Assembly (NCBI RefSeq): GCF_006363915.1
Contig: NZ_CP040946.1
Length of the DNA: 64,000 bases
Direction: 5' to 3' (one strand)
Source: Methylophilus medardensis
Lineage (GTDB): Bacteria > Pseudomonadota > Gammaproteobacteria > Burkholderiales > Methylophilaceae
Shown here: positions 34,055-43,694 of the stretch, one piece after another
Layout of the letters: every line of letters begins with the position of its first letter
How positions within the stretch are numbered: position 1 is the first letter of the stretch
Translations under genes and position numbers: made by a program
Notes under the pieces: model-generated
Database searches by the model: none
What the model was told of the DNA's origin: nothing
What the model saw: the letters and a program-made list of their open reading frames with translations, nothing else

Positions 34055-35338
34055 CTAGATGGAAACAATAGGGATTACGTTGGACTTAGCAGCGCGCAGC
34101 TTGCCGCCCTCGGCGTAATGGGTGTGCACATAATCATTCACAAGTTGTTGAAACTCTTCGGCAATGTGATCGCCTTTTAGCGTTACGGTTTTTTCGCCAT
34201 CAACAAACACCGGCGCCACCGGCACCTCACCCGTGCCAGGCAAGCTGATACCGATGTTGGCCAGTTTGGACTCGCCTGGGCCATTCACCACACAGCCCAT
34301 TACCGCCACACTGAGTGTTTCAACCCCAGGAAATTGCGCGCGCCAGACCGGCATTTGTTGACGTAACCAGGTTTGAATTTGTAGCGCGAGCTCTTGGAAG
34401 TAGGTGCTGGTTGTGCGACCGCAGCCGGGGCAAGCAGTCACCAGTGGTGTAAACGAGCGGATGCCCATGGTTTGCAGAATTTCTTGTGCGACCACCACCT
34501 CTTTGGTGCGCGACTCGCTAGGTTCTGGCGTTAATGATACGCGGATGGTGTCACCAATGCCTTGCTGTAGCAAAATCGCCAGCGCTGCCGTTGAGGCGAC
34601 CACCCCTTTTGAGCCCATGCCTGCTTCTGTGAGGCCTAAATGCAGTGGATATTCGCAACGCGCGGCCAGGGCTTGGTAGACCAATACCAGATCTTGCACA
34701 TTGCTGACTTTGCACGAAATAATGATTTGATTTGCATTTAATCCCAAATCAACCGCTTGCTGTGCGCTTTCGAGGGCTGACTGAATCAGCGCTTCACGCA
34801 TGAGGGCGTCGGCAGGCAACGGGTCGGCCAATTTGCCATTGTCATCCATCATTTGCGCCATTTTGGCTTGGTCTAGGCTGCCCCAGTTCACGCCGATGCG
34901 CACTGCTTTTTTGTAGTGGATGGCCGTTTCGATCATGGCGGCAAATTGCTCGTCACGCTTACTGCCTTTACCTACATTGCCAGGGTTGATGCGATATTTG
35001 GCGAGTGCTTGCGCACAATCTGGATAGGCTTGCAGCAGTTTGTGGCCGTTATAATGAAAGTCACCCACCAACGGCACATTGCAACCAAGGGCATCGAGTC
35101 CCTGACGAATCGTCGCCACTTGTGCAGCAGCTTCGGCGCTATTGACGGTGATGCGCACAACCTCAGAGCCTGCCTGCCATAATTCATAGACCTGAGCAAT
35201 GGTGGCTGCGGCATCTGCCGTGTCAGTGTTGGTCATACTCTGTACGAGCACTGGCGCCACGGTCGATCCATAAAGACCACCGCCTACGGGCACGTGTCCG
35301 ATCATGACTTGAATAGTATTTCGACGTGATAGCATCAT
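34055..35338 (-). CDS. ispG: 4-hydroxy-3-methylbut-2-enyl-diphosphate synthase IspG
   Basis: IspG (GcpE) is the penultimate enzyme of the MEP isoprenoid pathway, a [4Fe-4S] enzyme. It has 427 residues. The N-terminal TIM barrel starts RRNTIQVMIGHVPVGG. The cluster cysteines are visible in TACPGCGRTTSTYF and AVMGCVVNGPGE, with the Glu that completes the ligand set. It carries the internal insertion usual in proteobacterial forms. Its start overlaps the rodZ stop by one base. Confidence 0.95.
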   Translation of the reverse strand: MMLSRRNTIQVMIGHVPVGGGLYGSTVAPVLVQSMTNTDTADAAATIAQVYELWQAGSEVVRITVNSAEAAAQVATIRQGLDALGCNVPLVGDFHYNGHKLLQAYPDCAQALAKYRINPGNVGKGSKRDEQFAAMIETAIHYKKAVRIGVNWGSLDQAKMAQMMDDNGKLADPLPADALMREALIQSALESAQQAVDLGLNANQIIISCKVSNVQDLVLVYQALAARCEYPLHLGLTEAGMGSKGVVASTAALAILLQQGIGDTIRVSLTPEPSESRTKEVVVAQEILQTMGIRSFTPLVTACPGCGRTTSTYFQELALQIQTWLRQQMPVWRAQFPGVETLSVAVMGCVVNGPGESKLANIGISLPGTGEVPVAPVFVDGEKTVTLKGDHIAEEFQQLVNDYVHTHYAEGGKLRAAKSNVIPIVSI

Positions 35339-36552
35339 TATTTCAATTGAATACGGGCAACGCGGCCACGGGTTGCTTGAGTTAAATCGTAAGGTTGATT
35401 GTCAATCATCAGACGAGTGCCACCGGCATGACCGACGGTTACATTGACCGGTTTTTCGGCCGTGAACTGGCGCTCAGAGCCTGCGGGCAACACCTCACTA
35501 AAGACCTTTTTGCCTTGCATGTCTTCGATACGCACCCAGGAATCCTCAGTCACCTTGAAAGTGAGGGTGGCTTTTTGTGGTTCAACTGCTTTGATACTTG
35601 TATTTTCTGCCGCTTGTCCAGCGGCTGGCGTGGGCGAGCTGACGATAGTGTTTTCGGCCAATACAGGCGCTGTCGTTACTGCTGACGGATCGGCCTCGGC
35701 GATGGGGGGGGCAACACTTTCAGTGACCGGGGTGGCTGCCGTTGCATCTACATTCTCCGGCGCAGTCATGGCCGGCGCCGACCCTGTAGTCTCTGAAACC
35801 GCTTCAGGGATAGGCATCGGAATTTCTTGACCAGCAGTGTCATTGATTTTATCGACTTCTAATGCCAATGCTGCGTCTTTCAATGCTTGTGGTTTGATGT
35901 GATTGATATAAAAATAGGCGGCGACACCCGCGAGCACTAAAAATACCAGCAATGTCAGGAGTCGTTGCGGACGCATCATTGGTGGCGGCTTATCAATCAC
36001 TGAACGGCTCGCATTGGAGCGTACGCTGAGTGAAAGCGGGGCATTATTAGGCGCTAAGCGTTGGTAAGCCTCAATAATCGGTTGCACGTCGATGTTTAAC
36101 AGTCGCGCATAGTTGCGGATAAATCCGCGCACAATACTCGGTTGAGGCAACTTCTCAAAGTCATCTTGTTCAATTGCTTGAATCTGTTTGACGCCCAGCC
36201 TGAGCTGACTGCAAACCTCATGAATACTCAGGCCTTTCGCCTCACGCGCCGCCTTTAATACACTGCCGCAACCAGAGCCGATGGTCAGTGTGGCAGGTGT
36301 CGATGCTGGCGCATGTTCTAAAGCCATGGCAACAGCATATTCTTCTGGGGCATCTGGGCTCTCCTGAGGCTGCTCATAGGCGACAGGCGCTTCAGATGGG
36401 TCGGCTGCATGTGCTTGCTGACTTTCCATGGCTACCTGATAAGCTGGATCAGGCGCTGAGTCTAGTTCAGTCTTACGCTTGCGGCCACGCTTGGGTTTAT
36501 CTGCTGCCTCTGCCGGCAGAGGATTGACGTTAGTTTTGTCTTCGGACGTCAC
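35338..36552 (-). CDS. rodZ: RodZ-like cell shape protein
   Basis: RodZ links MreB to the cell wall machinery. The 404-residue protein has a charged, Pro/Ala-rich N-terminal stretch (1-95) before the Cro/CI-type helix-turn-helix (about 96-155, with LKAAREAKGLSIHEVCSQLRL), a transmembrane helix at 198-216, a low-complexity periplasmic linker (230-320) and the C-terminal DUF4115 beta domain (about 325-404). The long N-terminal extension is unusual compared with E. coli. It lies between pilF and ispG, its standard place. Confidence 0.9.
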   Translation of the reverse strand: MTSEDKTNVNPLPAEAADKPKRGRKRKTELDSAPDPAYQVAMESQQAHAADPSEAPVAYEQPQESPDAPEEYAVAMALEHAPASTPATLTIGSGCGSVLKAAREAKGLSIHEVCSQLRLGVKQIQAIEQDDFEKLPQPSIVRGFIRNYARLLNIDVQPIIEAYQRLAPNNAPLSLSVRSNASRSVIDKPPPMMRPQRLLTLLVFLVLAGVAAYFYINHIKPQALKDAALALEVDKINDTAGQEIPMPIPEAVSETTGSAPAMTAPENVDATAATPVTESVAPPIAEADPSAVTTAPVLAENTIVSSPTPAAGQAAENTSIKAVEPQKATLTFKVTEDSWVRIEDMQGKKVFSEVLPAGSERQFTAEKPVNVTVGHAGGTRLMIDNQPYDLTQATRGRVARIQLK

Positions 36553-36558
36553 GCGTGT

Positions 36559-37362
36559 TTACTCCATTTTGAGCAATTGCTTGGTTTCGTTCGCATTGGG
36601 GAACAATTTATGTAACTGAACGCTGTAGTAGTTGGCATCATCGGCCATTTGTAATGCGCGGCACACGCGGACAGCTAAAAATAATGATTCAGGACTTGGG
36701 GCAACGTTCACACTATTTTGTAAGGTATTCAAAGCCAACACGGGTTCGCCGCGAGAAAATTGTAAATTGGCCAATTGGTAGGCGCTGGCGTGCGCCAAGG
36801 GATCGACTTGCAAGGCCTGAAAAAAATAATTCTCGGCCTGGGTTTTTTGTTGCGCTCGCAAGGCGCAGACGCCGGCATTGTAAAGGGCTACTTGCGGGGT
36901 TTTGTACAAGGGGTTTTTGATCGCCTGTAAAAACTCTTTTTGAGAGGCTTCGTATTTGCCTTGGTCGCATAGGTAGCGGCCATAGTTGTTATGAGACTCA
37001 GAGTTGCCGGGTTGTAATTGAATCGCTCGCTTGAACGCTTCTTCCGCCCGCGATTGGTCGCCAATGGCAGCATACACGAGGCCCAAGCCATTGTAGGCGA
37101 GGGCGTAATTAGGACTGCGCTCGATGGCGGTGTTAAATTCTTCCAGCGCGACTTCGTAGCGTTTGAGGCGGAAGTATTCCGCGCCCAGTTCAGTGTGCAC
37201 ACGCGCAGACTCCACATCACCGGTTTCACGGCCCGCCGGCGCTTGATCGTAAGGGGTGTTGTGCGTGGTGTTTGACGATGGTGATTGTGCACAACCTGTC
37301 AGCCACAGCACTGAAGCCAGCGAGAGCATGACTGCGGATGGCGTGAATAAGGTTGTTTTCAT
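36559..37362 (-). CDS. pilF: Type IV pilus biogenesis TPR lipoprotein PilF/PilW
   Basis: PilF is the outer membrane pilotin that helps PilQ secretin assemble. The 267-residue protein has a lipobox LTGC with C24, then about six TPR units from residue 52 (for example LGAEYFRLKRYEVALEEFNTAIERS). It lies between rlmN and rodZ, the conserved position. The pilin-like gene at 4 kb might belong to the same pilus system. Confidence 0.9.
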   Translation of the reverse strand: MKTTLFTPSAVMLSLASVLWLTGCAQSPSSNTTHNTPYDQAPAGRETGDVESARVHTELGAEYFRLKRYEVALEEFNTAIERSPNYALAYNGLGLVYAAIGDQSRAEEAFKRAIQLQPGNSESHNNYGRYLCDQGKYEASQKEFLQAIKNPLYKTPQVALYNAGVCALRAQQKTQAENYFFQALQVDPLAHASAYQLANLQFSRGEPVLALNTLQNSVNVAPSPESLFLAVRVCRALQMADDANYYSVQLHKLFPNANETKQLLKME

Positions 37363-37365
37363 GAC

Positions 37366-38484
37366 TTAGGGTTCCGGATGAATCTGGATGGTTTTTTCAG
37401 TACGCCGAGTCTTGTCTAGGACCTTACCCGCCAGTTGCCCGCAGGCCGCATCAATGTCATCACCACGTGTTTTGCGCACGGTGACCACAAAGCCTGCCTG
37501 CATTAACATATCACGAAACGCGCGCACTTGCATGGGCTTCGAGGTGCCGTAGCCACTGTTTGGGAATGGATTAAAAGGGATCAGATTAAATTTACAGGGC
37601 ACATCACGCACGATGTTAATCAATTGTTTGGCATGCTCTAATGTGTCATTAATGCCGTCCAGCATCACGTATTCGAACGTGACAAAATCACGTGGCGCTT
37701 TCACCAGATATCGCTCACAGGCGGCCATCAGGTCTTTAATCGGGTATTTCTTATTAATTGGCACGATTTCGTCGCGCAGGGCATCGTTGGGTGCATGCAG
37801 GGATACGGCTAACGCTACCGGACAATCTTCTTTCAGGCGGTCCATCGCGGGCACCATGCCACTGGTAGATAGCGTGACACGACGGCGGCTTAAGCCATAC
37901 GCACTGTCATCGAGCATGATTTGCATGGCGGTGACGACGTTGTCGTAGTTGGCCAGCGGTTCGCCCATGCCCATCATCACCACGTTAGAAATAATACGCT
38001 CGCCAGGCGGCAGCAAATCATAGCCTGGCGCCTGACGCAAAGCATGGTTTGCAATCCAGAGTTGGCCGATGATTTCTGAGACACTTAAGTTGCGGTTGAA
38101 ACCCTGACGACCCGTGCTGCAAAATGTACATTCTAAGGCGCAGCCGACTTGGCTAGAAATGCACAATGTGCCGCGATCATCTTCTGGGATAAAGACGGTT
38201 TCTACGCTATTGCTGGTGCCGTCTTTCAAGTTATTGGTGCCGATCAGCCACTTACGCGTGCCATCATCAGACACTTGTTCGAGTTGCACATCGGGCAACT
38301 TGAATTCAGTTTCTTGACGCAGTTTTTCGCGCAGTGTTTTGGCAATGTCGGTCATCTGATCGAGATCTAGCATGCCGAAATGATGCATCCAGCGCATCAA
38401 TTGCTTGGCGCGAAAAGGCTTCTCGCCGAGACTTTCAAAGTACTCGGCGAGTTGCGGTTGGTTAAAGTTTAGTAAGTTAACCAA
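37366..38484 (-). CDS. rlmN: Dual-specificity RNA methyltransferase RlmN
   Basis: A radical SAM enzyme making 2-methyladenosine at A2503 of 23S rRNA and A37 of some tRNAs. The [4Fe-4S] site is C115-x3-C119-x2-C122. The N-terminal domain has the family FRAKQLMRWMHHFG motif, and a C-terminal Cys in AACGQLAGK is the methyl-carrying residue. The length, 372 residues, is normal. It lies between pilF and ndk. Confidence 0.96.
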   Translation of the reverse strand: MVNLLNFNQPQLAEYFESLGEKPFRAKQLMRWMHHFGMLDLDQMTDIAKTLREKLRQETEFKLPDVQLEQVSDDGTRKWLIGTNNLKDGTSNSVETVFIPEDDRGTLCISSQVGCALECTFCSTGRQGFNRNLSVSEIIGQLWIANHALRQAPGYDLLPPGERIISNVVMMGMGEPLANYDNVVTAMQIMLDDSAYGLSRRRVTLSTSGMVPAMDRLKEDCPVALAVSLHAPNDALRDEIVPINKKYPIKDLMAACERYLVKAPRDFVTFEYVMLDGINDTLEHAKQLINIVRDVPCKFNLIPFNPFPNSGYGTSKPMQVRAFRDMLMQAGFVVTVRKTRGDDIDAACGQLAGKVLDKTRRTEKTIQIHPEP

Positions 38485-38539
38485 GTGTTTTCCTATTTCG
38501 GTATCCGTTTAAACGTCATTCAAATGACGAAGCGAATGA

Positions 38540-38944
38540 TTAGCCGAAGAAGTATTTGATTTCAATCGCTGCGTTTTCCAAAGAATCGGAACCGTGTACA
38601 GCGTTTGCATCAATGCTTTCAGCGAAATCAGCACGGATCGTGCCCGGCGCTGCATCTTTCGGGTTAGTTGCACCCATCAGGTCGCGGTGTGTCAACACAG
38701 CGTTTTCGCCTTCTAGGGCTTGAATCATCACTGGGCCTGAAATCATGAACTTGACTAAGTCGTTGAAGAAAGGACGCTCTTTGTGCACCGCGTAGAAGCC
38801 TTCAGCTTCAGCCTGAGTCAGTTGTGCCATTTTAGCTGCAACAATTTTCAAACCAGCGTTTTCAAAACGGGTGTAGATTTGACCGATTACGTTTTTTGCA
38901 ACAGCGTCTGGTTTGATAATGCTGAGTGTGCGCTCTAAAGCCAT
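38540..38944 (-). CDS. ndk: Nucleoside diphosphate kinase
   Basis: Ndk phosphorylates NDPs to NTPs. The 134-residue protein has the phosphorylated H117 in NAVHGSDSLENA and KPDAVAKNVIG at the N-terminus. It is a few residues shorter than the E. coli enzyme (143), with the family C-terminus complete. It is the first gene of the leftward ndk-rlmN-pilF-rodZ-ispG-hisS block and divergent from the fhc operon. Confidence 0.96.
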   Translation of the reverse strand: MALERTLSIIKPDAVAKNVIGQIYTRFENAGLKIVAAKMAQLTQAEAEGFYAVHKERPFFNDLVKFMISGPVMIQALEGENAVLTHRDLMGATNPKDAAPGTIRADFAESIDANAVHGSDSLENAAIEIKYFFG

Positions 38945-39052
38945 GAGAACTCCAAATAATTAATTAACAAGAAAAAACAAACAACTATTCTACTATTTTT
39001 AACGTGATTGATAAACCGCATTAAGGGTTTGTTTCCGTTTATCGCTCTAAAT

Positions 39053-39080
39053 AGCGGGCTTTCCCTGCTTTATTTTTTTT
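39053..39080 (+). terminator. Terminator-like hairpin in the fhc leader
   Basis: AGCGGG pairs with CCTGCT (one G-T pair) around a 5-base loop, followed by TTATTTTTTTT on the plus strand. No plus-strand gene precedes it, so it would either end stray transcription or act as an attenuator in the leader of fhcB, which starts 100 bases later. Confidence 0.4.
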
Positions 39081-39132
39081 ATCTATCCTACGCAGATGTT
39101 TTATGATGTGATGGTTTCCAACGATCACGTGG

Positions 39133-39150
39133 GTATTCATGATTGAATAC
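39133..39150. promoter_or_regulatory. Perfect 18-bp inverted repeat upstream of fhcB
   Basis: GTATTCA-TGAT-TGAATAC has perfect 7-base arms. It ends 30 bases before the fhcB start, in the position of an operator or a 5'-UTR hairpin. A CACGTG palindrome lies just upstream at 39126-39131. Confidence 0.5.
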
Positions 39151-39180
39151 GGACGCGCAAACCGAGAGACCTAATCAGCC

Positions 39181-40389
39181 ATGAACATTCAACAAAACAC
39201 GATGCATACATGCCCGGCTTGTGGCTTGCTTTGCGACGATATATCGAGCGAGGCTGTGTCTAGCCGACAGTTGTCGTGCGGTAAAGCTGCTGCGTTTTAC
39301 GCGCGGGTGACCACTGGCGTCACGCCGCAAGTGGGTGGACGCGCGGCCTCATTGGCCGAGGCGGTCACCGCAGCCGCAAATATTTTAAAACAATCCAAAG
39401 CACCGCTAGTGGCTGGTAGTAGCACCGATGTGCACGGCGCACGTGCTCTGGTGGGTTTGTCGCACCGCACTCATGCTGGGATGACGCATCTGAATGCAAG
39501 CAGCACGTTGCGCAACATGAAGGTTTTGCAGCACAAGGGTTGGCAAACCACCACGCTGACTGAAGTTCGCAACCGTGCCGATGTCATTTTGATGATTGGC
39601 ACGGATGTGGTGAGTCACAATGCCCGTTTTTTCGAGCGGGTGGTGTGGGTGCCTGAGGCGATGTTTACCGCACCGTCAGCGCGCAAAATTATTTATCTAG
39701 GCGGTGATCAATTAGACACCACTCCCGGCATCTCCCCGGAAGGGGTAGCGCCGCAAGTGATTGATTGTGCAACTGCACAGCTGCCGGCGGTGGTTTCGTG
39801 CTTGCGTGCACTGGTCATGAATAAGCCGCTTTCCGCTGCGGCGGTTGCGGGCGTGCCTATAGATCAATTGCGTGCATTGGCTGAGATCCTCAAGGCGGCT
39901 AAATACGCCACCTTGGTCTGGGTCTCTAAAGATTTAGACTACGATCATGCAGACCTCACCATTGAAAATATCACTGAAACGGTGGTTGCACTTAATCAAA
40001 AAAGCAGAGCCATGGGCTTGTCGCTAGGTGGCAGTGATGGCGATACCAGTGTGAACTATGCGCATACTTGGTTAAATGGCGTGATTATTGATGCCCCGGC
40101 CTGGGAGAGTCACGATACCGTGGTTTGGGTCAACAGTTACAGCCCACAAGCCATGCCGCCTGCGGGCACGCAACCTGTGATTGTGTTAGGCGCGCCAGAT
40201 AGCACGTTTGATGCGGCGCCTGCAGTGTTTATTCCCGTGGCAACCCCTGGCCTTGATTGCGCTGGCCAACAATTTCGCGTCGATGGCTCAGTCACCTTGC
40301 CGTTAACAGCGGTCAAGCCTGCGGATGCGCCAACGCTGTCGCAAGTGATTGCGATGATAGAAGCAGAATTAGAAGGAGCGTCGGCATGA
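39181..40389 (+). CDS. fhcB: Formyltransferase/hydrolase complex subunit B FhcB
   Basis: FhcB is homologous to the molybdopterin subunit (FmdB/FwdB) of archaeal formylmethanofuran dehydrogenase but works in a redox-free complex in methylotrophs. The 402-residue protein begins with CPACGLLCDD and an alpha/beta core like the molybdopterin oxidoreductases, without the metal-binding Cys/Sec site of the archaeal enzyme. It begins fhcBADC; its stop overlaps fhcA in ATGA. The complex converts formyl-tetrahydromethanopterin to formate in formaldehyde oxidation. Confidence 0.93.
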   Translation: MNIQQNTMHTCPACGLLCDDISSEAVSSRQLSCGKAAAFYARVTTGVTPQVGGRAASLAEAVTAAANILKQSKAPLVAGSSTDVHGARALVGLSHRTHAGMTHLNASSTLRNMKVLQHKGWQTTTLTEVRNRADVILMIGTDVVSHNARFFERVVWVPEAMFTAPSARKIIYLGGDQLDTTPGISPEGVAPQVIDCATAQLPAVVSCLRALVMNKPLSAAAVAGVPIDQLRALAEILKAAKYATLVWVSKDLDYDHADLTIENITETVVALNQKSRAMGLSLGGSDGDTSVNYAHTWLNGVIIDAPAWESHDTVVWVNSYSPQAMPPAGTQPVIVLGAPDSTFDAAPAVFIPVATPGLDCAGQQFRVDGSVTLPLTAVKPADAPTLSQVIAMIEAELEGASA

Positions 40390-42050
40390 TTACATTACTC
40401 AAAAATGCCAAAGTGATTGATCCCGCGCATGGCAAAGATGGTGTTAAGCAAGATATTTACATCCGCGATGGCCGCATCATCGCTAAGCCAGCCGAGAGCG
40501 AAAAAATCGGTCAAGTGTATGACTTGAACGGCAAAATTGTCATGGCAGGCGCCATTGATATGCATAGCCACATCGGCGGCGGCAAAGTCAATATTGCGCG
40601 CATGCTACTGCCTGAATATCAAGCAATGCGTCAACTAGAAGAGCCTGAGGCCCATATTTGCGGCGCAAATTGTAGTCATCTGGCCACACCGAATACCACT
40701 GATACCGGCATGCGCTACATCGAGATGGGCTATACCGCTGCGTTTGAACCGGCGGTGCTTGCCGTGAATGCGCGTCAGGCGCACATGGAAATGGGCGATA
40801 CGCCCATGATCGACAAAGGTGGTTACGCCATGCTGGGTAATGATGATTACCTGCTGCGTTTGCTCAGCCAGAATGCCGATCAAAAAACCATCAATGATTA
40901 TGTTGCATGGACACTGCACGCGACACAAACCATCGGCATCAAAGTGGTCAATCCGGGCGGGATATCTGCCTTTAAGTTTAACGAGCGTCGTCAGGACTTG
41001 GATCAACAGCACGCGTTCTATCAGATCACCCCACGTCGCATTTTGCAGGCCCTGAGTCGTGCCGTGCATGACATAGGCATTGCCAAGCCGCTGCATGTGC
41101 ATTGCAACAATCTCGGTGTGGCGGGTAACTTTCAAACCACCCTTGACACCATGGGCGCCAGTGATGGATTGCCGATGCACCTGACCCATATTCAGTTTCA
41201 TAGCTATGGTACAGAAGGGGACAAGAAGTTTTCTTCAGCCGCGGCAAATATTGCCGAAGCCATTAACAAAAACAAGCACATCACGGCCGATGTCGGGCAA
41301 ATTTTATTTGGGCAAACGGTGACCGCCTCTGGTGACAACATGATGCAGCACTTGAATGCCAAGGTTGCCAACCCGAAAAAATCGGTGATTATGGACATAG
41401 AGTGCGATGCCGGTTGCGGGGTTGTCCCGTTCAAATATCGCGATGAAAACTATGTGAATGCCTTGCAGTGGGCCATTGGTCTAGAAGTATTTTTAAGTGT
41501 AGAGGACCCATGGCGGGTATTTCTAACCACGGATCACCCCAATGGGGCCCCCTTTACCAGCTATCCACACTTGATTCGCTTGCTGATGGATAAAACCTTC
41601 CGCAACGATGCATTTGATAAGCTCAACCTGGATGCGCAAGCAATGAGTAACCTCAAAGCGCTCAATCGCGAATACAGCTTGTATGAAATCGCGACCATGA
41701 CACGGGCCGCACCAGCCAAACTGATCGGTTTGCATGATCGAGGACATTTAGGCGTGGGCGCCGCGGCGGATATTACTGTCTACACCGAGCAAGCCGACAA
41801 AGAAGCGATGTTTGCGAAACCGGATTTGGTATTTAAGGACGGTGAACTGGTGGTGAAGGAGGGTAAAGTCATTAAAGTGGTGTGGGGAGCAACGCATACG
41901 GCCAAACCGGCATTTGATCTTGGGGTTGAAAAAGAGATCAAGCAGTATTTTGACCGCTATCACACCATGCAGATGGATCACTTTAAAATTTCGAATGACC
42001 ACATTGCGGAAGATGGCCGCAATCATGTCATTAACCATACGCAGGGGTAA
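40386..42050 (+). CDS. fhcA: Formyltransferase/hydrolase complex subunit A FhcA
   Basis: FhcA is the amidohydrolase-type subunit that hydrolyses formylmethanofuran analogue to formate. From the ATG at 40386 it has 554 residues. The metal motif H60-S-H62 follows AGAIDM, and HVHCNNLG (about 240) and LTTDHPNGAPF (about 385) supply further ligands and active-site residues. A longer frame from 40257 lies inside fhcB and is not used. The next gene starts 2 bases after its stop. Confidence 0.95.
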   Translation: MITLLKNAKVIDPAHGKDGVKQDIYIRDGRIIAKPAESEKIGQVYDLNGKIVMAGAIDMHSHIGGGKVNIARMLLPEYQAMRQLEEPEAHICGANCSHLATPNTTDTGMRYIEMGYTAAFEPAVLAVNARQAHMEMGDTPMIDKGGYAMLGNDDYLLRLLSQNADQKTINDYVAWTLHATQTIGIKVVNPGGISAFKFNERRQDLDQQHAFYQITPRRILQALSRAVHDIGIAKPLHVHCNNLGVAGNFQTTLDTMGASDGLPMHLTHIQFHSYGTEGDKKFSSAAANIAEAINKNKHITADVGQILFGQTVTASGDNMMQHLNAKVANPKKSVIMDIECDAGCGVVPFKYRDENYVNALQWAIGLEVFLSVEDPWRVFLTTDHPNGAPFTSYPHLIRLLMDKTFRNDAFDKLNLDAQAMSNLKALNREYSLYEIATMTRAAPAKLIGLHDRGHLGVGAAADITVYTEQADKEAMFAKPDLVFKDGELVVKEGKVIKVVWGATHTAKPAFDLGVEKEIKQYFDRYHTMQMDHFKISNDHIAEDGRNHVINHTQG

Positions 42051-42052
42051 TT

Positions 42053-42976
42053 ATGGTCATCAACGGGGTAGACATTGACGATACTTTTGCCGAAGCATTT
42101 AATATGCGCGGCACACGTATCTTGATTACCGCGCAAAATTTGCGCTGGGCCTACAATGCAGCAAATGCCATGACGGGTTTTGCCACCAGCGTGATTGGCT
42201 GTGGGGTTGAAGCGGGCATTGAACGGGAGCTGACAGAAGACGAGACACCTGATGGTCGTCCCGGCTTAAGTGTGCTGATGTTTGCCATGGGCAGTAAGGT
42301 GCTTATGCAACAGCTCGAAACGCGTATGGGCCAGTGCATCTTAACCTGTCCCACCGCGGCAGCCTTTGCTGGTATTGAATCCGAAGACATGATCAGCCTC
42401 GGCAAACATTTACGGTTTTTTGGAGATGGTCATCAGGTATCCAAACAGATTCCTGACGCGAACGGTAAGCGCAAGCGTTATTGGCGCATTCCTGTCATGG
42501 ATGGCGAATTTTTAACCGAGGAAACCACCGGCATGGTGCGCGCGATCGGCGGCGGTAACTTTCTGGTGTTGGGCGCCAGTCAGGCGCAAGTGTTGACCGC
42601 TTGCGAGGCGGCCATTGATGCCATGCGTCAACACCCGAATGTGATTATGCCTTTTCCGGGGGGCGTCGTGCGCTCGGGCTCTAAAGTCGGCAGTAAATAT
42701 CCTAAAATGTTTGCCAGTACCAATGACGCGTTTTGCCCAACCCTCAAAGGCGTGGTTAAAAGCGAACTCGATCCCCGCGTAGAGAGCGTGATGGAAATTG
42801 TGGTCAATGGCCTGAGCTTCGAAGACATTGCTGTGTCAATGAAGGCCGGGATTGAAGCGGCCTGTGGACTGGGTAAGGACAATGGCATATTGCGCATTTC
42901 AGCCGGTAACTACGGCGGAAAACTGGGGCAACATCATTTTAAGTTGCGTCCGATCTTAAGTGGAGAGGTCAAATGA
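42053..42976 (+). CDS. fhcD: Formylmethanofuran--tetrahydromethanopterin formyltransferase FhcD (Ftr)
   Basis: FhcD (Ftr) moves the formyl group between tetrahydromethanopterin and methanofuran analogue. The 307-residue protein matches archaeal Ftr in length, with the conserved DETPDGRPGLSVLMFAMG and PFPGGVVRSGSKVGSKYP regions. The order B-A-D-C is that of methylotrophic bacteria. fhcC starts 4 bases before its stop. Confidence 0.95.
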   Translation: MVINGVDIDDTFAEAFNMRGTRILITAQNLRWAYNAANAMTGFATSVIGCGVEAGIERELTEDETPDGRPGLSVLMFAMGSKVLMQQLETRMGQCILTCPTAAAFAGIESEDMISLGKHLRFFGDGHQVSKQIPDANGKRKRYWRIPVMDGEFLTEETTGMVRAIGGGNFLVLGASQAQVLTACEAAIDAMRQHPNVIMPFPGGVVRSGSKVGSKYPKMFASTNDAFCPTLKGVVKSELDPRVESVMEIVVNGLSFEDIAVSMKAGIEAACGLGKDNGILRISAGNYGGKLGQHHFKLRPILSGEVK

Positions 42977-43641
42977 GCCACATTACACTGTCAGCCAAAG
43001 CGGTGACACGTCACGTCGATTGCCGGTCGCTGGTGCCAAACTTGCTCTCGGACAAATCGATGGCTGAGATTGCTGCCATGCGATTGGCCGCCGATCTGAC
43101 CGTGGCGGATGTATTTGAGGTGAGCGTCGAAGCAGACGAAGCGCACACCATCACTTTTTTAAACACCACCAGCGCGCATCAATACATCGGTTTTGCCATG
43201 ACAGCAGGTCAAATCATTGTGGCTGGAGATGCTGGGGATTATTTAGGGGCACAATTACAAAATGGTGTGCTGATTTGTAAAGGCAACGCTGGGGCACGGG
43301 CGGGTGATCGAATGCGACGTGGCATGCTGCTGATTGAAGGTAATGTCGGCGAATATTGCGCCTCAGACATGATGGCTGGCACCTTAGGCGTGCTCGGTAA
43401 CACGGGCGCATACCTTGGCTATGGCATGAAACGCGGCACGTTGTTGCTCGCGCAAGCGCCGGCCGCACAAGCTACCTGGATAGACTGCGGTTTGCATAAG
43501 TTGCCTTTTTTAAATATTTTGTACAAATCGTTTAAACGCCTAGACAGCCGCTTTACCCAAATCAATAGCCAGCGCGTGCAACGCTTGGTAGGCGATATGG
43601 GCGGCTTAGGCAAAGCAGAAATGCTGGTGATCCAGCCTTAA
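42973..43641 (+). CDS. fhcC: Formyltransferase/hydrolase complex subunit C FhcC
   Basis: FhcC is the beta-helical subunit related to FwdC and the glutamate synthase C-terminal domain. It carries repeated glycine-rich turns (GDAGDYLGAQLQNGVLICKG, GNAGARAGDRMRRG, GNVGEYCASDMMAG, GNTGAYLGYGMKRG; about 75-160). The 222-residue length looks short beside archaeal FwdC. It ends the operon and is followed by a terminator. Confidence 0.93.
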   Translation: MSHITLSAKAVTRHVDCRSLVPNLLSDKSMAEIAAMRLAADLTVADVFEVSVEADEAHTITFLNTTSAHQYIGFAMTAGQIIVAGDAGDYLGAQLQNGVLICKGNAGARAGDRMRRGMLLIEGNVGEYCASDMMAGTLGVLGNTGAYLGYGMKRGTLLLAQAPAAQATWIDCGLHKLPFLNILYKSFKRLDSRFTQINSQRVQRLVGDMGGLGKAEMLVIQP

Positions 43642-43666
43642 GCCAATTCAGCGGTATTGACCGATC

Positions 43667-43694
43667 AACGGGCCTTGTGCCCGTTTTTCTTTTT
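43667..43694 (+). terminator. Terminator of the fhc operon
   Basis: AACGGGC-CTTGT-GCCCGTT with TTTCTTTTT following. It lies 26 bases past the fhcC stop. Confidence 0.88.
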
